Below, in pieces: positions 1 to 6,769 of a DNA stretch of 21,593 nt (within the stretch, counting starts at the first letter, position 1; each line of letters starts with the position of its first letter). Under the pieces are notes generated by a model, which was not told the DNA's origin, did no database searches, and saw only the letters and a list, made by a program, of their open reading frames with translations. Where the stretch lies: positions 8,048-29,640 of the forward strand of contig DCTV01000008.1 of the NCBI GenBank assembly GCA_002329665.1, given 5' to 3'. The position numbers were made by a program, and so were the translations under genes. This DNA comes from Christensenella sp. UBA1431 (GTDB taxonomy: Bacteria > Bacillota > Clostridia > Christensenellales > UBA1431).

Positions 1-95
1 TGCGTGCCCGCGTAGTCGAACTCGGCCGCCTGCCCGATGATGATGGGGCCCGAACCGATCACGAGCACTTTGTTGATGTCAGGTCTCTTCGGCAT
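1..95 (-). CDS. carB: Carbamoyl-phosphate synthase large subunit, N-terminus (partial)
   Basis: Only the first 31 codons are inside the window; the gene runs off the left edge. The translation begins [20 protein letters not shown] and continues [11 protein letters not shown], which is the hallmark N-terminus of the CarB synthetase subunit, including the glycine-rich nucleotide-binding turn. CarB makes carbamoyl phosphate from bicarbonate, ATP and ammonia delivered by CarA, feeding pyrimidine and arginine synthesis in the cytoplasm. Its ATG shares one base with the TAA stop of carA (TAATG), so the two subunits are translationally coupled, as expected for equimolar partners. Nothing can be said about the rest of the protein. 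Confidence 0.93.
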   Translation of the reverse strand, partial: MPKRPDINKVLVIGSGPIIIGQAAEFDYAGT

Positions 96-1165
96 TAATT
101 CGCTCCTTTCCGCTTGGTATCCATGAGCGCTATGAACCGGTCGAACAGATAGGCCGTGTCCGACGGTCCCGGGCTTCCCTCGGGATGGAACTGCACCCCG
201 AACACCGGTCTGTCGGTGAGGCGGATGCCCTCGAGCGTCCTGTCGTTCCAATTCAGGTGCGTGATCTCGACGTTGTCCGGCAAAGACCCGGGAATGACCG
301 CGTAGCCGTGGTTCTGCGAAGTGATGTACGTGCGCCCCTGCGCGACGTCCTTCACCGGATGGTTGCCCCCGCGGTGCCCGTATCTGAGCTTGCAGGTGTC
401 CCCGCCCACCGCCAGCGCGATGAGCTGGTATCCCAGACAGACGCCGAACACGGGTTTATAATCCGTCAGGCGGCGTATCTGTTCGATTATGGCACCGTTG
501 TCCTTGGGGTCTCCCGGCCCGTTGGAAAGGAAAATCCCGTCCGGGTCTTTGGACAGGATCTCGTCCGCCTCCGTATGGGAGGGATAGACGATAAGGTCGC
601 ATCCGCGGCGCGTGAGGGAATGGAAGACGCCGTGCTTGATGCCCATATCCAGCACGGCCACCAACCTGCGGCCTTCCCCCCCGATGCGGTAAGGCGCCTT
701 GCACGTGACCGCGCCGACCGGGTTTTGTATAGAATACGTCCGCGCTTTTTCGAGGGCTTCCGCGTTCGGGTCGCACGTGATGATGCCGCGCATCGTGCCG
801 TATTCGCGCAGCTTCCTCGTGATGGCCCGCGTATCGACGCCGGCCAGCGCGGGCACGCCCGCTTTTTGCAGATGGCCGGCTATCGTGTCCTTCATCTTCC
901 AGTTGCTGGGCGCCTCCGTTTGTTCGTGCACGATGAATCCGCGCACCCAAACCCCTTCGGATTCGTTGTCCTCGTCATTGACGCCGTAGTTGCCGATGAG
1001 CGGGTACGTCATCACGACGATCTGCCCATGGTAGGACGGATCGCTCAATAGTTCCTGGTAACCTGTCATCCCCGTATTGAACACGACTTCGCCGACGACG
1101 TCGCGCGCGTCCCCGAAGCTTTCTCCGGGATAAACGCTGCCGTCTTCCAGCAGCAGATACGCCAA
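95..1165 (-). CDS. carA: Carbamoyl-phosphate synthase small (glutaminase) subunit
   Basis: CarA hydrolyses glutamine and channels the ammonia to CarB for carbamoyl phosphate synthesis. The N-terminal CarA domain starts [17 protein letters not shown]. The class I glutamine amidotransferase domain shows FLSNGPGDP (about 212-220), the nucleophile elbow GVCLGYQ with Cys243, and the His327/Glu329 pair in FHPEG. Length is 356 residues, normal for the family. I chose a TTG start at 1165: an AGGGGGTGG ribosome-binding site lies just upstream, and homologues begin at this point. The longer reading from 1189 adds a Gly-rich stretch that is really the ribosome-binding site. The gene is first in carAB, behind a promoter and a hairpin leader, which suggests attenuation-type control. 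Confidence 0.95.
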   Translation of the reverse strand: MAYLLLEDGSVYPGESFGDARDVVGEVVFNTGMTGYQELLSDPSYHGQIVVMTYPLIGNYGVNDEDNESEGVWVRGFIVHEQTEAPSNWKMKDTIAGHLQKAGVPALAGVDTRAITRKLREYGTMRGIITCDPNAEALEKARTYSIQNPVGAVTCKAPYRIGGEGRRLVAVLDMGIKHGVFHSLTRRGCDLIVYPSHTEADEILSKDPDGIFLSNGPGDPKDNGAIIEQIRRLTDYKPVFGVCLGYQLIALAVGGDTCKLRYGHRGGNHPVKDVAQGRTYITSQNHGYAVIPGSLPDNVEITHLNWNDRTLEGIRLTDRPVFGVQFHPEGSPGPSDTAYLFDRFIALMDTKRKGAN

Positions 1166-1187
1166 ACCGCCACCCCCTGAATTACAC

Positions 1188-1230
1188 AAAAAAAAACAGG
1201 CCCCCTGCCAAACGGGGAGATCCCGTTTGG
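1188..1230 (-). promoter_or_regulatory. carAB leader hairpin with U9 tract (possible attenuator)
   Basis: The leader RNA forms a 9-bp perfect stem, CCAAACGGG (1222-1230) with CCCGTTTGG (1208-1216), and a 5-base loop. It is followed by a short CAGG-GGG-CCTG hairpin (1197-1207) and nine consecutive U residues (1188-1196). The layout is terminator-like, but the strong stem is 11 bases from the U tract and the adjacent stem is only 4 bp. Pyr genes of Bacillota are often attenuated by PyrR. I do not see a convincing PyrR-binding consensus, so the mechanism is open. A CUCCCC segment in the loop and stem could also pair with the AGGGGG ribosome-binding site of carA. Confidence 0.5.
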
Positions 1231-1250
1231 AACTCCGTTATCTTCAGAGC

Positions 1251-1280
1251 ATTATATCATAAAGGCACCCGGGAGTGCAA
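1251..1280 (-). promoter_or_regulatory. Sigma-A-type promoter for carAB
   Basis: On the minus strand a -35 TTGCAC (1275-1280) and a perfect -10 TATAAT (1251-1256) are separated by 18 bases. Transcription would start near 1244, leaving a leader of about 80 bases before the TTG start of carA. Confidence 0.8.
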
Positions 1281-1311
1281 TGCCAATATTTTATTCTTTT
1301 CGCTTCGTTTT

Positions 1312-1336
1312 CCGCGGGGAAAAACCGGCCCCGCGG
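1312..1336. repeat. GC-rich hairpin after the DHHW gene
   Basis: Arms CCGCGGGG (1312-1319) and CCCCGCGG (1329-1336) pair perfectly around a 9-base loop, 12 bases past the stop codon of the minus-strand DHHW gene. There is no T tract on the exit side in either direction, so it may be an atypical terminator or an mRNA 3'-end stabiliser. Confidence 0.4.
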
Positions 1337-1347
1337 CCATTCATAGC

Positions 1348-2481
1348 CTATTTGAGCCGCACAAGGCTGGTGTCGTTTACGAAATTGTTCACACCGTAGA
1401 GGAACAGTATGCTGTCGATGCCGTTCTCCTCCACAAGTTCTATAAGGCTTTGCTTGTAGTACCGCGGGTCCACCATGTAGATCTCGCTGTAGTTCTGCGC
1501 GAGGAACGGCACGAAAACGTGGGCGTAGCTGTCCTTTATCAATAGGAGTTTGCCGTCTTTCACGTTTTTATTCGCGATCTTCACGAAACCGTGGTTGCCG
1601 TCGAGGTAGACCGGGTATTTGTCCGGCGCGTCCAGGTGGGAGAGGAAGAAAAGGCTGTCGGACTTCTTTTTCGCCTCCGGTATCTCCACCTCATAGTGAG
1701 AGTCCGCCTTGTCCCAGTACAGTTCTATCGTATCCGGACTGCTGAGCCAGAGCGCGCTGCGCGAATAGGTGGTGCCGTAAAAACCGCCTTCCTCCTGAAT
1801 ATTGAACCGGTCCATCAAAACGGGCCTGAGCCTTTTTTCGGCGCAGTAGGCCCTGTACGCCGCATACGCGCCTCGCCCCGTCCAGTGGTGGTCCGTCTTG
1901 AAATAGAGCTGCTCGGTGTCCTTCTGCGCTTTGAGCGGCCGGATGAGGTCGACCGGATCGACGCCCGGGCCCAGCGCCGATTCGACCGAAGCGATGATCC
2001 TGTCGTCGTTATACGGGTAGTGGACGGCCGGCAGCTTGTCGTCGTAGACGAAACCGGTGGACGGCACCAGCATGAAGTCCGGCTTTATTCCCACTTCCCC
2101 GGAAAACCTGGCGATCGCTTCGACGTTTTTCTGAAGGTTCTTTTCGTCGTATTCGACCGGCGCCTCGATCAGGTACCCGTCCCTGCCGGCATATATCCCT
2201 TTCACGCCGTTGCGCCCGATACAGAGGTCGTAATACGAATTCAGGCCGACGAAGAAGTCCCGCAGCGCGAACTGATCCGAAAGGTACTTTTCGAAGTCCG
2301 CGCCGAACCTGCCGCTGAAAAGAGACCTGGAAGTCAGCTTCGGTTCCGGCTCGAGCACGCGCTTTTCGTTCACGGAGAAGCGCTGGGCAGGCATAACGAG
2401 GTACATCAGGCCGAAAACGCCCAGGAAAACGCCGAAAATTATGGTTATTATTGCGTCCTTGCCGATTTTCTTCAATCTCAT
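1348..2481 (-). CDS. DHHW-family (AlgX/AlgJ-like SGNH) cell-surface acyl-transfer protein
   Basis: This 377-residue protein has one N-terminal membrane anchor (about 11-30) and an extracytoplasmic domain. After the anchor come NEKRVLEPEPKL and FEKYLSDQFALRD, typical of the DHHW family related to alginate acetylation proteins AlgX/AlgJ. The name-giving motif TDHHW is at 196-200, giving Asp197 and His199 as likely catalytic residues. Ser318 in KDSYA would be the nucleophile. Such proteins take acyl groups supplied by a MBOAT partner and place them on extracellular polysaccharide. The MBOAT gene ends 15 bases upstream and GAGAGG precedes the ATG, so the two are co-transcribed. The substrate polymer cannot be read from the sequence. 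Confidence 0.85.
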   Translation of the reverse strand: MRLKKIGKDAIITIIFGVFLGVFGLMYLVMPAQRFSVNEKRVLEPEPKLTSRSLFSGRFGADFEKYLSDQFALRDFFVGLNSYYDLCIGRNGVKGIYAGRDGYLIEAPVEYDEKNLQKNVEAIARFSGEVGIKPDFMLVPSTGFVYDDKLPAVHYPYNDDRIIASVESALGPGVDPVDLIRPLKAQKDTEQLYFKTDHHWTGRGAYAAYRAYCAEKRLRPVLMDRFNIQEEGGFYGTTYSRSALWLSSPDTIELYWDKADSHYEVEIPEAKKKSDSLFFLSHLDAPDKYPVYLDGNHGFVKIANKNVKDGKLLLIKDSYAHVFVPFLAQNYSEIYMVDPRYYKQSLIELVEENGIDSILFLYGVNNFVNDTSLVRLK

Positions 2482-2496
2482 CGTCTGCCTCTCATA

Positions 2497-3894
2497 CTAG
2501 AACCTGAAATACAGAAACGGGTTGTAACTCTGGCTCACCAGCGTGGACGTACACAGCACCAGCACGACGGCGCAGGCGGCGATTTCCGCGTAGGAGACGG
2601 CTTTGCGGTCCCTGATCTTCTCGTAGATCCTCCTGGCGGCCGGCGTGCTCGCAAACCCTGCGATCAGCATCAGCGGCAGGTAGGTCAGGAAAAGGGCGAG
2701 GGCGTTGGGCCCGATCAGCCCGTTCGCGAAGGTGAATAAATGCCCGAAGTAGGCGAACATCTCGGGCGTTTTCTCGAAATAGAAGACGACCCACCCGATC
2801 ATGACGAGGAACAGCGCGTAAAAATGCTGCATCCAGGACGGCGTGCGTTCGAGCCGCTTTAACAGGAACACCTTCTCGATCATCAGCAGTACGCCGAAGT
2901 ATACGCCCCAGATCACGTAGTTCCAGTTCGCGCCGTGCCATAAGCCTGTCAGAAACCACACGATCATCAGGTTGAGCAGCATGCGGCCCGTGCCTTTTCG
3001 GTTTCCCCCCAACGGGATGTAGACATACTCCCTGAACCATGTGCCCAGCGAGATGTGCCACCTTCGCCAGAACTCCGTGATGCTCCTGGAGATGTAGGGA
3101 TAATCGAAGTTTATGAGGAATTCGAAGCCTATCATGTTGCCCAGGCCGCGGGCCATGTCCGAATACCCGCTGAAATCGAAATAAATCTGGAACGCGAAGG
3201 CGAGGATGCCTATCCATGCGCCCAAAATGCCGTTGGTCCCCATCGTCTTTCGCATCTCGTCCCAGAGCATGCCCATCTGGTTCGCAATAAGGACCTTTTT
3301 GGCCAGCCCGATCAGGAAGATGCGGACGCCGCGCGCAAACCGGGCCACGGTCTCTTTCCGGTGATTGAGCTGGTGCGCGATGTCCTTGTAGCGCACGATC
3401 GGCCCCGCGATCAGCTGCGGGAACAGCGCGACATAGGCGCCGAACGAGATCGGGTTCCTCTGGATCGGGCTGTCCCCCCGGTACACGTCGATCGAATAGG
3501 ACATCGTCTGGAACGTGTAGAACGAGATGCCGATGGGCAGCGGGATGAGCGGCACCGTCATCGACGAGAAAAACGGCAGCGCCTTGAGCGCCTCGGCAAT
3601 GAAAGTCGCGTACTTGAAAAACCCCAAAAGCGAAATGTTGATGACCATCGCCGAGACGAGCAGCGCCTTGGGCAGCCAGGGGTGTTGCCTGTATTTATCG
3701 ATGAAAAATCCGTGCGTATAATCCACGATCGTCGAAAAGATCATCAGCACGATGAAAGTGGGCTCCCCCCATCCGTAGAAGATGAGGCTGGCCACGAACA
3801 GGAAGGCGTTCCTGAATTTCCGGGGGAGGGAATAGTATATGGCAAGTACCAGCGGCAGGTACACGAACAGGAACAAGACGCTCGAAAAAACCAA
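2497..3894 (-). CDS. MBOAT-family membrane O-acyltransferase (AlgI/DltB-like)
   Basis: This 465-residue polytopic membrane protein belongs to the MBOAT O-acyltransferases, which move acyl groups across the membrane to modify surface polymers. Family marks are IGISFYTFQTMSYSIDVYRG (122-141), EFWRRWHISLGTWFREYVYI (274-293) and GLWHGANWNYVIWG, whose His320 is the predicted catalytic histidine. The N-terminus MVFSSVLFLFVYLPLV is typical of the family. The start is a TTG at 3894 with AAAGGGTGG eight bases upstream. It is followed at 15 bases by the DHHW gene, its presumed acceptor-side partner, and preceded by DUF4358 and GDSL lipoprotein genes. Alginate itself is unlikely in this type of host; the target could be peptidoglycan, teichoic acid or a capsule. 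Confidence 0.9.
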   Translation of the reverse strand: MVFSSVLFLFVYLPLVLAIYYSLPRKFRNAFLFVASLIFYGWGEPTFIVLMIFSTIVDYTHGFFIDKYRQHPWLPKALLVSAMVINISLLGFFKYATFIAEALKALPFFSSMTVPLIPLPIGISFYTFQTMSYSIDVYRGDSPIQRNPISFGAYVALFPQLIAGPIVRYKDIAHQLNHRKETVARFARGVRIFLIGLAKKVLIANQMGMLWDEMRKTMGTNGILGAWIGILAFAFQIYFDFSGYSDMARGLGNMIGFEFLINFDYPYISRSITEFWRRWHISLGTWFREYVYIPLGGNRKGTGRMLLNLMIVWFLTGLWHGANWNYVIWGVYFGVLLMIEKVFLLKRLERTPSWMQHFYALFLVMIGWVVFYFEKTPEMFAYFGHLFTFANGLIGPNALALFLTYLPLMLIAGFASTPAARRIYEKIRDRKAVSYAEIAACAVVLVLCTSTLVSQSYNPFLYFRF

Positions 3895-4005
3895 ACGGAA
3901 TCCACCCTTTTTTCATGATGCCGGGCGCGACAGGAAAGCTCCGCCCGCTCCGGCGGCAAATCAGGGGAACTGCCCCTACGAAACGCCACAGAAACATACA
4001 ACAGT

Positions 4006-4034
4006 CCGGTGTGAGGCAAAAGCCACCACACCGG
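4006..4034 (-). terminator. Hairpin between the DUF4358 and MBOAT genes
   Basis: CCGGTGTG (4006-4013) pairs with CACACCGG (4027-4034), and an inner GGC/GCC stem closes an AAAA/UUUU loop. On the minus strand the exit sequence ACTGTTGTATGTTT is only moderately U-rich. It lies in the 172-base gap between two co-oriented genes, so it may partly uncouple the lipoprotein genes from MBOAT-DHHW. Confidence 0.4.
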
Positions 4035-4066
4035 TTCAACTCGTATGCGGCCTTCCCGCGCAGCCG

Positions 4067-4525
4067 CTATTGCGCGTACGACTCGAAGATCGAGGTCATC
4101 TCGGACGCGTCGGGGGAAACGAACATCGTTACGTAATTGCCGTAGGTCTCCACGCTGGATTGCTGTACCACCGCGTATTCTTCGGGCAGGTAGTTGTTGA
4201 ACTCGTTCGCCCTCTGCGCCAAATGCGCCTCGAGCTTCTCCTTGATCCTCGCGGCGGCGTCCGCATCGTTCGCTTCGAACATCGCGACCTCGTCCGCCTT
4301 GATCCCGCTCTTGTCGATCCTGAAGACGAACTGTTTCGCATCCGAGGCGTCGATGCCATATTCGCTCAGGTTGTCGGCGTTAAGCTCCATCATCTCGGGC
4401 AGCGAGACGCTGTTTTCGATGTCGGACATGACCGTGTCCAGGTCGACCTGCTTCACCGTCTGGTTGCATGCGGCAAGGGCGCACACAATCAGCAGCGCGG
4501 CAACAGCCAGAACAGTCTTTTTCAT
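4067..4525 (-). CDS. DUF4358-type lipoprotein
   Basis: This 152-residue protein starts with a lipoprotein signal peptide: MKK, a hydrophobic run, and a LAAC lipobox with Cys20 as the lipidated residue. The mature part is small and acidic, and has the look of the DUF4358 family found in Clostridia. That assignment is from remembered family features such as the conserved YGI(D) region and the VVQQSSVETYGNYVTMFVSP stretch. No enzyme motif is visible. A clear ribosome-binding site (GGAGGGTG) precedes the ATG. It sits between the GDSL lipoprotein and the MBOAT gene, so a scaffold or accessory role in surface acylation is inferred. The function of the family is not known to me. Confidence 0.75.
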   Translation of the reverse strand: MKKTVLAVAALLIVCALAACNQTVKQVDLDTVMSDIENSVSLPEMMELNADNLSEYGIDASDAKQFVFRIDKSGIKADEVAMFEANDADAAARIKEKLEAHLAQRANEFNNYLPEEYAVVQQSSVETYGNYVTMFVSPDASEMTSIFESYAQ

Positions 4526-4548
4526 CGCCTTTCACCCTCCAATCGAAA

Positions 4549-5385
4549 TCAGACCGTGTGGGTACGCAGGTAATCTATCCATTTCTCGCAGGCAGCGTCG
4601 GTGAAGTGCACGTAGTTGTCGCTGGACAGGTTGTCGGGCAAATACCCTTCGCTGTCGCGCATCACGCTGGCCACGTCTATATAGTAGTAACCGTTACTCT
4701 TACATAATGCCTCAAGCGCGTTATCGTATTCAACCAGCGCGCGGTTGTTCAGCTTATTCTTTTCGCCGTCCCGGGTCATCGGCGTGGCCGACTGGATAAA
4801 AACCTTTATTCCGGGGGACTTTCCCCTGATGCGTTCTATCATCGTTTTCATGTTGCCGACTGCTCCGTCGATACCGTACACGGCGATGTCGTTGAGCCCC
4901 AGCATGATATAGACCTTGCCCGCACCGCACGCCGCGACGCTGTCCTCCAGGAGCATCTTCTTGCCGTTGTACGCAGGGTGCACCGACTGCGGGTTGTCCA
5001 GCGGCCACAGCGCGTTGCCGCTGCCCAGGCTCCCCGATACCAGGAACCTGGCTTTCCCAAAAAAGCCCGCATCGTTCTGCCGCTTTTCCGTCACGTAATT
5101 CTTCAGCTTCAGGGAAACCGAATCCCCGATGAACACGGCGTCGTTGAAATAGCTGAACCCGACGGCGTCCGATTCGGGCACGGCGGCGGAACCGTCCGCT
5201 GTTACCGCCGGCTGCGTGGGCGTGGCCGCGGGTGTCGGCTTCGCCGTCGCCGCCGCGGTCGGCGATGGCGCGACGGAAGCCGAAGGCGTCGCACCGTTAT
5301 TCCCACCCGGGACGCATCCGGCCAGTGCCATTCCCGCCAGCAATACCGCCAGCGCGATGCCGGCGCTCTTTTTCGTTCGACTCAT
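4549..5385 (-). CDS. GDSL/SGNH-family lipoprotein (putative esterase or acyltransferase)
   Basis: The protein is a predicted 278-residue extracytoplasmic lipoprotein. A signal peptide ends in LAGC (Cys24), followed by a Pro/Thr/Ala-rich linker (about 31-65). The SGNH hydrolase fold shows block I FIGDSVSL (Ser89) and block III MLGLNDI (Asn165). The C-terminal block reads DNYVHFT, with His260. Most relatives have D-x-x-H here. In this protein the Asp is one position further away or replaced by Asn257, so the triad is slightly irregular. The ATG at 5385 has GGTGA at good distance; an ATG at 5397 would add four residues but has poor spacing. It is the first gene of the surface cluster and probably removes or transfers acyl groups. 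Confidence 0.82.
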   Translation of the reverse strand: MSRTKKSAGIALAVLLAGMALAGCVPGGNNGATPSASVAPSPTAAATAKPTPAATPTQPAVTADGSAAVPESDAVGFSYFNDAVFIGDSVSLKLKNYVTEKRQNDAGFFGKARFLVSGSLGSGNALWPLDNPQSVHPAYNGKKMLLEDSVAACGAGKVYIMLGLNDIAVYGIDGAVGNMKTMIERIRGKSPGIKVFIQSATPMTRDGEKNKLNNRALVEYDNALEALCKSNGYYYIDVASVMRDSEGYLPDNLSSDNYVHFTDAACEKWIDYLRTHTV

Positions 5386-5430
5386 TCTTTTCACCATTCC
5401 CCGATTCTTACTCGTTGACTGCCTATATGT

Positions 5431-5459
5431 AATGTAATGCTGTGCAGGCCGCATGTCAA
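5431..5459 (-). promoter_or_regulatory. Promoter for the surface acylation cluster
   Basis: On the minus strand a perfect -35 TTGACA (5454-5459) and a -10 TACATT (5431-5436) are 17 bases apart. The start site would be near 5424, about 40 bases before the GDSL lipoprotein start. Confidence 0.65.
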
Positions 5460-5461
5460 TA

Positions 5462-5496
5462 GAAACGTTGTTTCGGCCGCCCGCCGGGCCCGGCGG
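5462..5496. repeat. Adjacent inverted repeats in the 5386-5531 intergenic gap
   Basis: GAAAC-GTT-GTTTC (5462-5474) is followed by a 16-base GC palindrome, CCGCCGGGCCCGGCGG (5481-5496). They lie between the end of the thiamine-binding-like gene and the -35 box of the next operon. The palindrome may end the upstream transcript, but no U tract follows it. Confidence 0.45.
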
Positions 5497-5531
5497 CGGC
5501 TTTCTCAACTTCATTGACGTTTGGATCGCGT

Positions 5532-5795
5532 TTATGTTCGCCCGGCCCGCGCGGCGGCGCATCCGCACACGTTGGAGATCTTCACGTCCAGTATGAGGCC
5601 GCATTGGTCCTCCATTTCGTCGTAAATGTCCCGGACCAGCCCGAATACGGCGTCCTTTTCGCCTTTTACCTCCGTGGCGAAAGTGCCTACGGAATAAGGC
5701 AGCCCGGAAGCTTTGATCACTTCGAGGACCCTGTCGACACAGGTTGCGTAATCGGAACGGCCCAGGGGCGTGAACGCCACCTCGCAGGAAATCAT
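5532..5795 (-). CDS. Small thiamine-binding-protein-like (YqgV/MTH1187 or YkoF type)
   Basis: An 87-residue protein beginning MISCEVAFTPLG. This opening, with KASGLPYSVGTFATEVKGE and a final strand of the form ILDVKISN, fits the small alpha/beta thiamine- or HMP-binding family (PF01910, YkoF-related). Those proteins bind thiamine or its pyrimidine moiety in the cytoplasm and are often tied to cofactor transport or salvage. The start is set by an ATGA overlap with the stop of the upstream methyltransferase gene. Upstream in-frame ATGs at 5804 and 5813 lie inside that gene. The Cys/Ala/Arg-rich tail after residue 75 is not part of the fold. Family placement is by sequence feel and is not certain. 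Confidence 0.65.
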   Translation of the reverse strand: MISCEVAFTPLGRSDYATCVDRVLEVIKASGLPYSVGTFATEVKGEKDAVFGLVRDIYDEMEDQCGLILDVKISNVCGCAAARAGRT

Positions 5796-6463
5796 TTTAT
5801 CCATAGCGCACACGCAAATCCTCCTCTTTCCGTTTTCGACAGCTCATTCTCTTTTTCCATGCCGATGTCTTCCTCTTTCGCGCAGGGCGGTATGAAAAGG
5901 CATTCGCCGCCCCGTACGAAACCCTCGCTCCGTATGCCTTTCAGCTCGTCGAGCGTTCTGAGCGTCGCGTGTTTGAAAACCGAATCCTGCCTGTATTCCT
6001 CGCTCATGTACATGGCGCCCCAGGCGCTGTCCCTCGTTATCGTCCCGACGAGGACCCTCCCGCCCTTCCTCACGACCCTGAAGAATTCCTCCAGCGCCTC
6101 GTTTGGCCTTTTTATAAATTCGATGGCCGTCATGCAGATAACGCCGTCGAAGCTTTCGTCTTCAAAGTCCAGGTGATACGCGTCCATGTCCACGAATTCG
6201 ACGGCAACGCCTTCCTTTTTCGCCTTATCCCTCGCGATGACAAGCATCTTGTCCGAAATGTCCGCTCCTGTTACCCTGCACCCGAGTTTCGCGAGCTTGA
6301 TGCTGTAGTTGCCCGTCCCGCAGCCTACGTCCAGGGCTTTCATCCCTTTTTTGGGCTCGAAGAGCCTGAAAGCCAACTCCGTCTCCACCCTGTCAGCGAA
6401 GCTCCCCATCGGGCTCGTATACCATTGGTCATATTGCTCCGCTATCCCGTTGAATACAGCCAT
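5792..6463 (-). CDS. Class I SAM-dependent methyltransferase
   Basis: A 223-residue protein with a Rossmann-type methyltransferase core. Motif I is LDVGCGTGNY (44-53), an acidic residue ends strand 2 (GADIS, Asp68), the VDMDAYHLDF segment precedes motif II, and FRVVRKGGRVLVGTI is motif III. This places it with the Methyltransf_11/UbiE-like group, which methylate small molecules or lipids. The substrate is unknown. A strong GGGGAGGGGG ribosome-binding site precedes the ATG. The stop overlaps the next start (ATGA), so the methyltransferase and the thiamine-binding-like protein are translated together and may act on the same metabolite. Confidence 0.85.
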   Translation of the reverse strand: MAVFNGIAEQYDQWYTSPMGSFADRVETELAFRLFEPKKGMKALDVGCGTGNYSIKLAKLGCRVTGADISDKMLVIARDKAKKEGVAVEFVDMDAYHLDFEDESFDGVICMTAIEFIKRPNEALEEFFRVVRKGGRVLVGTITRDSAWGAMYMSEEYRQDSVFKHATLRTLDELKGIRSEGFVRGGECLFIPPCAKEEDIGMEKENELSKTERGGFACALWIK

Positions 6464-6568
6464 TTTGCCCCCTCCCCGACATTCATGCAGTATTGCATAT
6501 CTTGTCCGATAACTCGTTCATAATATCAAAAAAACCGGCAAAAATAAATCGCAAACACAAAAAAATCA

Positions 6569-6597
6569 TTGACTGGCTGGGGAAAACAGGATAAAAT
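6569..6597 (+). promoter_or_regulatory. Sigma-A promoter for glnA
   Basis: TTGACT (6569-6574) and TAAAAT (6592-6597) are separated by exactly 17 bases. Transcription would begin near 6604, giving a leader of about 165 bases before glnA. It lies in the 306-base gap between the divergent methyltransferase gene and glnA, which otherwise holds only leader structures. Confidence 0.8.
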
Positions 6598-6603
6598 ATT
6601 TTA

Positions 6604-6769
6604 AGTTGAAGAACACTCGGACACGGTTGAAGCAAAGGGGTTTCAAAGCGGTGACGGCATGTTGCCCGGTTGGAGCGCCTTTATTTTATTGCGAAAAAGC
6701 CGTCAAACGGGTAACGCTTGTGGGCTTTGACTACAATATTTTATATATTCAATGCAGGGAGGAATTCTT
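6604..6769 (+). promoter_or_regulatory. Structured glnA leader, candidate ANTAR-controlled attenuator
   Basis: Three structures are visible. First, a 7-bp hairpin at 6627-6646 (UUGAAGC / GUUUCAA) carries the hexaloop AAAGGG, with A at loop position 1 and G at position 4, the known pattern of ANTAR-bound hairpins. Second, GUCAAA (6702-6707) pairs with UUUGAC (6726-6731) just before an AU-rich run (6732-6749), a possible terminator. Third, UUGCCCGGUUG (6662-6672) pairs with CAAACGGGUAA (6704-6714) with one mismatch, which would break the terminator stem. A second perfect ANTAR hexaloop hairpin is not seen: GGC-AUGUU-GCC at 6656-6666 has a 5-base loop. The role is inferred from structure and from the ANTAR gene downstream. 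Confidence 0.5.

Noticed and set aside
185..1051. Long plus-strand frame opposite carA
   Set aside because: It is an antisense shadow of carA in GC-rich DNA. The minus strand carries all conserved motifs.
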